From assembly GCA_902788605.1 (NCBI GenBank), contig CADAKX010000025.1, positions 1 to 36,937 on the forward strand: a stretch of DNA of 36,937 bases. Reading direction: 5' to 3'. Origin of the DNA: an uncultured Prevotellaceae bacterium (GTDB lineage: Bacteria > Bacteroidota > Bacteroidia > Bacteroidales > Bacteroidaceae). A program made the translations under genes and the position numbers. The notes beneath the pieces were generated by a model that made no database searches, had not been told where the DNA came from, and worked only from the letters and a program-made list of their open reading frames with translations. Of the stretch, positions 32,221 through 36,937 are shown piece by piece (the first letter of the stretch is position 1; the number at the start of each line of letters is the position of its first letter).

Positions 32221-33621
32221 ATGAATCAGACAGAGAGAGCCAATTTTGGCACCAAACTCGGCATTATCCTCGCCACGGCAGGTTCGGCTGTAGGCTTGGG
32301 CAATGTGTGGCGTTTTCCCTATATGACTGGCCAGAATGGCGGAGCCGCTTTTATCCTTGTATATATTGCCTGCGTCCTGATCTTGGGCATCCCCTGCATG
32401 CTCAACGAGTTTATCATTGGTCGCAGGGCCCAGGCCAACACAGCCCGTTCCTATGCTCGCCTGGCCAATGGCACCCCCTGGCGTCTCATCGGCCTCTTTG
32501 GCGTGTTTACAGGTTTTTTGATTACAGGCTATTATGTCGTCGTCTCAGGCTGGTGTCTGCAGTATATCTATGCCTCTGTGGCAGGCCATCTCTCAGGCGA
32601 TACCGACTATGTGAAGACCTATTTCGACACCTTCTCGTCGCACCCCTGGAAGCCCATCGTGTGGATGCTGGTATTTATGCTCATGTGCCATTTCATCATC
32701 TCGCGAGGCGTCGAAAAGGGCATTGAGAAGGGTTCCAAGACCATGATGCCCCTGCTCTTCATCCTGCTCGTGGTCATTGCCGTGGCCTCGTGTCTGTTGC
32801 CAGGAGCCGGCAAGGGCATAGCGTTCCTGTTTAACCCCGATTTCTCCAAGGTCGACAGCGATGTGCTGTTGGGCGGACTGGGTCAGGCCTTTTATTCTCT
32901 CAGCGTGGGCATGGGCTGTCTGTGCACCTATGCCAGCTATTTCAAGCGCGACACCCACCTCACCAAGTCGGCCGTCCAGATTGTCAGCATCGACTCCCTG
33001 ATAGCCATCCTGGCAGGCCTCATGATCTTCCCTGCCTTTTTCGCCATCTATCCCAATGCCCCCGAGTTGATGAGCGACCCCAACCTGGCTGGCCAGTATT
33101 GCGGCCCAGGACTGGTGTTCATCACCCTGCCCAGTGTCTTCCAGCAGGCCTTTGGTGGCGTGCCCTTCCTGGGCGAGATTGTCGCAGTGCTGTTCTATTC
33201 ACTCTTGTCGCTGGCAGCGCTGACGTCGCTCATGTCGCTCCACGAGGTGAGCACCGCCTTCTTCCATGAGGAGTTGAAGATTTCGCGTCGTTTGGGCGCT
33301 ACCCTCGTCACCATTCTGTGTGCCGTGATAGGCGTGTTCTGCTCGTTGTCATTTGGTGATGGTCGCGAGTGGCTGATGATTGGTGGCAAGTCGCTGTTCA
33401 ACTGGTTCGACTATCTCACGGGTCAGATATTCCTGCCCACGGGTGGTCTGCTCACCTGTCTCTTCCTGGGCTGGTATGTGCCCAAGAGCATTGTCAAGGA
33501 CGAGTTTACCAATGGTGGCACCTTGCGTGGCCGATTCTTCGCCATCTATCTGTTCAGCGTGCGTTTCATCTGCCCCATCTGCATCCTGCTCATCTTCCTG
33601 CATCAGTTTGGCGTGATATGA
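32221..33621 (+). CDS. Neurotransmitter:sodium symporter (NSS/LeuT family)
   Basis: The 466-residue product has the NSS first-helix signature ATAGSAVGLGNVWRFPY and the following GGAAFILVY, with about 11 membrane spans. The sodium and substrate sites of LeuT-type transporters lie in these unwound helices. It imports amino acids or related compounds with sodium at the inner membrane. Its stop overlaps the start of the next gene as ATGA (33618-33621). Confidence 0.9.
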   Translation: MNQTERANFGTKLGIILATAGSAVGLGNVWRFPYMTGQNGGAAFILVYIACVLILGIPCMLNEFIIGRRAQANTARSYARLANGTPWRLIGLFGVFTGFLITGYYVVVSGWCLQYIYASVAGHLSGDTDYVKTYFDTFSSHPWKPIVWMLVFMLMCHFIISRGVEKGIEKGSKTMMPLLFILLVVIAVASCLLPGAGKGIAFLFNPDFSKVDSDVLLGGLGQAFYSLSVGMGCLCTYASYFKRDTHLTKSAVQIVSIDSLIAILAGLMIFPAFFAIYPNAPELMSDPNLAGQYCGPGLVFITLPSVFQQAFGGVPFLGEIVAVLFYSLLSLAALTSLMSLHEVSTAFFHEELKISRRLGATLVTILCAVIGVFCSLSFGDGREWLMIGGKSLFNWFDYLTGQIFLPTGGLLTCLFLGWYVPKSIVKDEFTNGGTLRGRFFAIYLFSVRFICPICILLIFLHQFGVI

Positions 33622-34493
33622 TTCTCTCGCGACTCTTCTATCTGCATCGTCGCGACCGCATCTGTGTGGTGACGCTACTGGCCATCATCATGGTCACCTT
33701 GTCTTTTGGCTATACGGTCGATCTCGACAAGGAGATTCAGCAACCCATGGCCAGCGCGTTGGTTGTTGCTGCGTCAGACTCAGCTTCGTCAGCCTACTAT
33801 GCACAGCCCCAGCATCCTGCAGAGCGCTTTGCCTTCGACCCCAACACGGCCGACAGCACCCAGCTTTTGAGGTTGGGCCTGCCCTCGTGGATGGTGCGCC
33901 ATATCTATCACTATCGTGCTTCAGGAGGCGTCTATCGCACCAAGGAAGACTTTGCCCAGACCTACGGACTCACTGCCAAGCAGTATCAGGAACTGGCACC
34001 CTATATCCATATCTCTGCCGACTATCAGCCCGCTTCCCAGCTTGTGGCTCGTCAGTCGGCCCCTGAGCGCGACGCCCTGCAGCGCCCTCGGAAGCTCGCC
34101 CCAGGTCAGACCATCGACCTCAATGCCGCCGACACCACCGTCTATCAGCAGGTGCCAGGCATCGGCAGCTACTATGCGCGACGCATCGAGGCCTATCGTG
34201 CCCGTCTGGGAGGTTTTGTCAGCATCGACCAGCTCGACGAGATAGATGGTTTCCCCCAGGAGACCAAGACCTATTTCTCCATCAGCGAGGCGACGCCCCA
34301 GCAGTTGCGTGTCAACCACCTGTCGTCTCAGGAGCTCCGTCGCCACCCCTATATCTCTGACGCCCAGGCGCGCGCCATTGTTGACTATCGCCGTCTGCAT
34401 GGCAAGATTCGCTCACTCGACGACCTCGGCCTGCTCGATATCTTCTCGCCTGCCGTCATCCGCCGTTTGCAACCTTATATCAATTACAATTAA
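33618..34493 (+). CDS. Helix-hairpin-helix protein (ComEA-like), membrane-anchored
   Basis: The 291-residue product has an N-terminal membrane span (about 16-33, VVTLLAIIMVTLSFGYTV). Three helix-hairpin-helix-type repeats follow: FDPNTADSTQLLRLGLP; IDLNAADTTVYQQVPGIG; and SDAQARAIVDYRRLHGKI. HhH domains of this kind bind DNA, as in competence protein ComEA, though the role in Bacteroidota is not established. An upstream extension of the frame to 33369 lies within the symporter gene and is rejected in favour of the ATG coupled to the symporter stop. The EamA gene follows after three bases. Confidence 0.85.
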   Translation: MILSRLFYLHRRDRICVVTLLAIIMVTLSFGYTVDLDKEIQQPMASALVVAASDSASSAYYAQPQHPAERFAFDPNTADSTQLLRLGLPSWMVRHIYHYRASGGVYRTKEDFAQTYGLTAKQYQELAPYIHISADYQPASQLVARQSAPERDALQRPRKLAPGQTIDLNAADTTVYQQVPGIGSYYARRIEAYRARLGGFVSIDQLDEIDGFPQETKTYFSISEATPQQLRVNHLSSQELRRHPYISDAQARAIVDYRRLHGKIRSLDDLGLLDIFSPAVIRRLQPYINYN

Positions 34494-34496
34494 AAT

Positions 34497-35426
34497 ATGA
34501 ACAACTCACTGAAAGGGTACGCCCTGGGAGCATTGGCTGCTGCCAGCTATGGTACCAACCCTCTTTTCGCATTGCCGCTCTTGTCGGCAGGTATTGATGC
34601 CTATAGCGTCCTGTTTCTGCGCTATCTGTTTGCCATCCCCATGCTCGCTGTGATGATGATGGTGCGTGGGCGCGGCTTCGGACTGCGTCGCAACCAGATT
34701 GTTCCGCTCATCGTCATGGGCCTCCTGATGGCCATGTCGTCGCTGACGCTCTATGTGTCCTATGCCTATATCGGCGCTGCCATCGCCTCCACCCTGCTGT
34801 TTATCTATCCCATCCTCGTCACCCTCATCATGGCCATTGGCTTCCACGAGCGTACCTCGTGGCTCACCATCCTCTGCATCATCCTGGCCACCACAGGCAT
34901 CGGCCTGCTCTATCGTGGCGACGGAGGCGAGGCGCTGTCGGCCATGGGACTCTTGCTGGTGTTCCTCTCGGCCCTGTCGTATGCCATCTATCTGGTGGCT
35001 GTCAATGGCAAGATCATGCGCGAGATACCCACGCTGAAGCTCACGTTCTATGTCATTGTCTTTGGCCTGTTCCTCTTTGCCTTCAACTTCGACCTCAGCT
35101 GCATCCGCACCCTCAACAGCAACTGGATACTCTGGCCCTCGGCCTTTGGCATGGCCCTGTTCCCCACCGCCTTCTCGCTGATATGCACCAGTGCCGCCAT
35201 CCAGAAGATTGGCAGTACGCCAGTGGCCATCCTTGGTGCTGTCGAGCCTGTCACGGCTGTGGCCATCGCCGTCCTGCTGTTCAACGAGACCCTCACCCCT
35301 CGTCTGGCCATTGGCATGGCCTTGGTCATCTTCGCCGTCACGCTGATCATCTCTGGTGGCAAACTCACCCAGCCCCTCCTCCGCGTCCGCAAGCTCTTTC
35401 CGCGCATCAGGAAGAATAGGGGATAG
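34497..35426 (+). CDS. EamA/DMT-superfamily transporter
   Basis: The 309-residue product has ten membrane spans in two EamA repeats (about 5-140 and 150-290). Typical segments are AASYGTNPLFALPLL in the first helix and GSTPVAILGAVEPVTAVAIA near the end of the second repeat. A basic tail follows. DMT transporters move small metabolites across the inner membrane, often outwards; the substrate is unknown. It is the last gene of the symporter run. Confidence 0.88.
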   Translation: MNNSLKGYALGALAAASYGTNPLFALPLLSAGIDAYSVLFLRYLFAIPMLAVMMMVRGRGFGLRRNQIVPLIVMGLLMAMSSLTLYVSYAYIGAAIASTLLFIYPILVTLIMAIGFHERTSWLTILCIILATTGIGLLYRGDGGEALSAMGLLLVFLSALSYAIYLVAVNGKIMREIPTLKLTFYVIVFGLFLFAFNFDLSCIRTLNSNWILWPSAFGMALFPTAFSLICTSAAIQKIGSTPVAILGAVEPVTAVAIAVLLFNETLTPRLAIGMALVIFAVTLIISGGKLTQPLLRVRKLFPRIRKNRG

Positions 35427-35525
35427 GGCGTGCTGATTCGTGGACTCTTTTCGCGGTTGTAAAGTATTCTACCAATTGATACTTAATGGTAATTGGTTAA
35501 CGTTATGGTTCTCGCATTGTCTCTT

Positions 35526-35612
35526 CGATTAACTCGTCGTTGTTCTATGCGCGTTTCGTCGTTTCTCCGCGGCCGATACGTCGTCTCGCTCATCGCAACT
35601 CGTCGTTTCTCT
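35526..35612 (+). repeat. Degenerate CGTCGTTTCTC repeat cluster
   Basis: Three to four spaced variants of (AA)CTCGTCGTT(TCTC) occur. The last, GCAACTCGTCGTTTCTCT at 35595-35612, is identical to the 18-mer at 285-302 and 307-324. No inverted arm is seen here. Confidence 0.7.
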
Positions 35613-35623
35613 TATTGACAGTG

Positions 35624-35655
35624 CAAAGGTACTAAAAATCTGAATGCAAACCAAG
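35624..35655 (-). promoter_or_regulatory. Leftward promoter-like sequence
   Basis: On the minus strand CTTG (35652-35655), 20 nt, TACCTTTG (35624-35631). It would transcribe the CGTCGTTTCTC cluster leftwards, antisense to the transporter end. No leftward gene follows, so its role is unclear. Confidence 0.4.
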
Positions 35656-35710
35656 CTTTTCGAAGTTTATTTCGAATTTATTTTAAATGTTAAAATGTAA
35701 AGAATCGTAA

Positions 35711-35882
35711 TGTACCATTGTACCATTGTACCATTACGATTTTCAATTGTACTGCAAGCTTGATATATTCTTATATTATATATTATATTATAATATAATA
35801 TATAATATAAATATAATACTCCCCATTTTCGCCTGTCACACAGATAATGAAAACGCAAATGGTACAATGGTACAATGGTACA
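35711..35882. repeat. Nested inverted repeat with 25-bp arms and 40-bp palindrome
   Basis: TGTACCATT is repeated three times with overlap at 35711-35735, and the exact inverse lies at 35858-35882 (25 bp, no mismatch). In the middle 35771-35810 is a perfect 40-bp palindrome of A and T only (arms start TTATATTATATATTATATTA). The remaining 82 bases show only partial pairing. Confidence 0.9.
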
Positions 35883-35915
35883 AAAGACTGTACTCCATGT
35901 ACTCCCCTAAAAAAA

Positions 35916-36054
35916 GTTGAATGGTTTTTACTTTAACCCTGCCATAGGTTGAATGCCTGTTTTGTACCTTAATCCTTATCCCTGGCAGAAGTTGAATGAT
36001 TCTGTCTTAACCCTTGTTTTTGTTGAATCGGCTCTCCGGAAAGCCGTTCAATCA
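35916..36054 (-). repeat. Subterminal GTTGAAT repeats of the insertion sequence
   Basis: GTTGAATG or GTTGAATC occurs directly at 35916, 35948, 35991 and 36022, spaced 32, 43 and 31 bases, with CTTAACCC-like blocks between. An inverted GTTCAATC is at 36047-36054. The last direct and the inverted copy form a stem with CGGCT/AGCCG around CTCCGGA. Confidence 0.7.
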
Positions 36055-36057
36055 TGT

Positions 36058-36937
36058 TTAGGGTTTGCGGTGCAAAGGTACATGCTCCTTCTTGAATTTC
36101 CAAGCCTGACGTGGCGTCATGTTGTTCAGCGACATGTGTGGCCGTTCATTATTGTAAAAGGCTATAGCTTTATCCAGAGTCCTTCTCACTTCGCCTATAG
36201 AGTGGAACTTGATGTCCTTGAGCAACTCGTTCTTGACGGTGTTGTTCTGGCGCTCTGCCACAGCATTGTCCTTGGGATCTCCGCTCTCCGTCATGCTGAT
36301 TTGGATGCCTGCATCGATAAGTAGTGAGGTATATGCTGCACTGACGTATTGGATGCCTCGGTCAGAGTGATGAATGAGGTTGACGACTTCTTCGGTATCA
36401 AGCGTTTCCAGAGCCTTCATGAGGCAGATGATTTCCTTCGTATAGCAGTCCGTAATCATCGAGAGATAGCAGAAGGTATAGCTCCCGTCTGGGTTCCAAA
36501 TGGGTATATACGTGATATCCGTCACCCACAACTGGTTCTTGCGTATGGGGATGAGTTCCTTCACCAGATTGGGATAGGTTGGCAGCCCGTGTCTGGAGTC
36601 CGTAGTGCGCGGATGCCTCCTTGGAACCCTCACGTTCAAGCCGTTACGGGCTATTATTGCCTCCATCTTATCACGTCCTACCATATATTCATAGCCGGCT
36701 CCAAAACGCTCACGATACATGTAGTGAAGCTTCTCCCCGCCTATCCCAGGATCCAGCCTTCGTACATCCTTTATAAACTGAATCACCATTTCTTCCCTAA
36801 GCCGTTGCTTGCCTAACGTGTCCTGGTGCTGGTAGTACGCCTGCCAGCTCTTGCCAAACAGCCGGCAGAGAAGGCCCATGGTCTGGCCCTTGACCTTCTC
36901 TGCGGCAAGCGTCTTCACTGTTTGGCACCAGATTTTT
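36058..36937 (-). CDS. IS3-family transposase, OrfB part (runs off window)
   Basis: The product has at least 293 residues in view and an open frame to the right edge, so the start is outside; the GTG at 36918 is not a convincing start. It has an HTH_21-like region (FGKSWQAYYQHQ), then the DDE integrase core: first Asp in LWVTDITYIP, second in HHSDRGIQY, and Glu in NAVAERQNN exactly 35 residues later. It ends with the family tail NERPHMSLNNMTPRQAW. This is the DD(35)E enzyme of IS3 elements, normally made as an OrfAB fusion by frameshift. The core is intact in view. Confidence 0.88.
   Translation of the reverse strand, partial: KIWCQTVKTLAAEKVKGQTMGLLCRLFGKSWQAYYQHQDTLGKQRLREEMVIQFIKDVRRLDPGIGGEKLHYMYRERFGAGYEYMVGRDKMEAIIARNGLNVRVPRRHPRTTDSRHGLPTYPNLVKELIPIRKNQLWVTDITYIPIWNPDGSYTFCYLSMITDCYTKEIICLMKALETLDTEEVVNLIHHSDRGIQYVSAAYTSLLIDAGIQISMTESGDPKDNAVAERQNNTVKNELLKDIKFHSIGEVRRTLDKAIAFYNNERPHMSLNNMTPRQAWKFKKEHVPLHRKP

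Larger units (their letters stand above)
35427..35897. other. Repeat-rich intergenic region
   Basis: No gene is supported. It has degenerate copies of CGTCGTTTCTC-type motifs (about 35526-35612), a leftward promoter-like pair of boxes (35624-35655), about 55 bases of AT-rich sequence, and a nested inverted repeat (35711-35882). It ends at the boundary of an insertion sequence. Confidence 0.65.
35898..36937 (-). mobile_element. IS3-family insertion sequence (IS150-like), right end
   Basis: The outer end begins TGTACTCCCCTAAAAAAAGT followed by TGAATGG, close to the TGTACTG...CCAAAAAGTTGGA form of IS150-group terminal repeats. The transposase reads inwards from it. The other end lies beyond the window. 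TGTACTCC is also present directly outside (35889-35896), which may be chance, part of the target, or a trace of repeated insertion. Confidence 0.75.

Noticed and set aside
33369-33617. Longer N-terminus of the helix-hairpin-helix gene
   Set aside because: It overlaps the symporter gene by 250 bases in another frame, and the ATG at 33618 is coupled to the symporter stop and begins with a proper membrane span.
35726-35920. Small plus-strand frame across the palindrome
   Set aside because: It is translated repeat (YYILYYNIIYNI) and runs into the insertion sequence.

Overview
The window looks like chromosomal DNA of a gut or rumen Prevotella-type Bacteroidales bacterium. Most transcription starts carry the Bacteroidota promoter form (TTTG or TTGC near -33, about 20 nt, then TAnnTTTG near -7, e.g. 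1312-1343, 2600-2631, 27005-27036). The first gene ends in a Prevotella-style C-terminal tail (FDLQGRRI...GVYIQNGKKV). Protein types (secreted GH3/GH43/CE1 enzymes, beta-barrels with a carboxypeptidase-regulatory domain, TPR-AraC membrane regulators) fit the same group. No tRNA, rRNA or CRISPR array was seen.

Region 1 (1-2530) is accessory. After the tail of a secreted protein lies a repeat-rich island. An outer pair of about 127-bp inverted repeats (352-478 and 2395-2527) encloses an inner pair of about 105-115 bp (489-593 and 1427-1541). The inner pair encloses a RelB/DinJ-type antitoxin whose PIN toxin is an internally deleted remnant. A class II-like Fic gene sits between the inner and outer right arms, and its stop codon lies inside the outer arm. 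Two compact hairpin elements (285-365, 637-697) lie in or beside the left arms.

Region 2 (2600-10480) holds a hypothetical lipoprotein and then a three-gene run: an outer-membrane beta-barrel protein, a membrane-anchored TPR/AraC regulator, and a PAP2 phosphatase fused to a probable beta-barrel. It ends at an intrinsic terminator.

Region 3 (10490-20772) appears to be one roughly 10-kb operon. A promoter and the first 39 codons of a broken iron-containing alcohol dehydrogenase are followed by two tandem membrane sensors (HAMP plus DHp-like segments, neither with an ATPase domain), a secreted nitroreductase-like protein, and a hemicellulose set: CE1 esterase, GH3 with a PA14 insert, single GH43, and double GH43. 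The likely substrate is xylan or arabinoxylan. No SusC/SusD pair or complete sensor kinase is in view.

Region 4 (20776-26968) has a divergent esterase, a FadL/OmpP1-type porin, a LacI-type regulator, a TonB-dependent receptor and an ECF-type S component. A nearly identical palindrome (CGCAACGCRTTGCGT) lies at the esterase promoter and upstream of lacI, linking the two. A short promoter-to-terminator unit (21686-21807) may be a small RNA or attenuated leader.

Region 5 (27005-35426) is mostly core-like: acyl-CoA synthetase, release factor 2, a 46-residue membrane protein, CYTH protein, VanZ-like protein, acyltransferase-3, sodium symporter, helix-hairpin-helix protein and EamA transporter.

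Region 6 (35427-36937) is again repeat-rich. It has an 18-bp motif identical to the one at the left end, a 172-bp nested inverted repeat centred on a perfect 40-bp palindrome, and the right end of an IS3-family (IS150-like) element running off the window.
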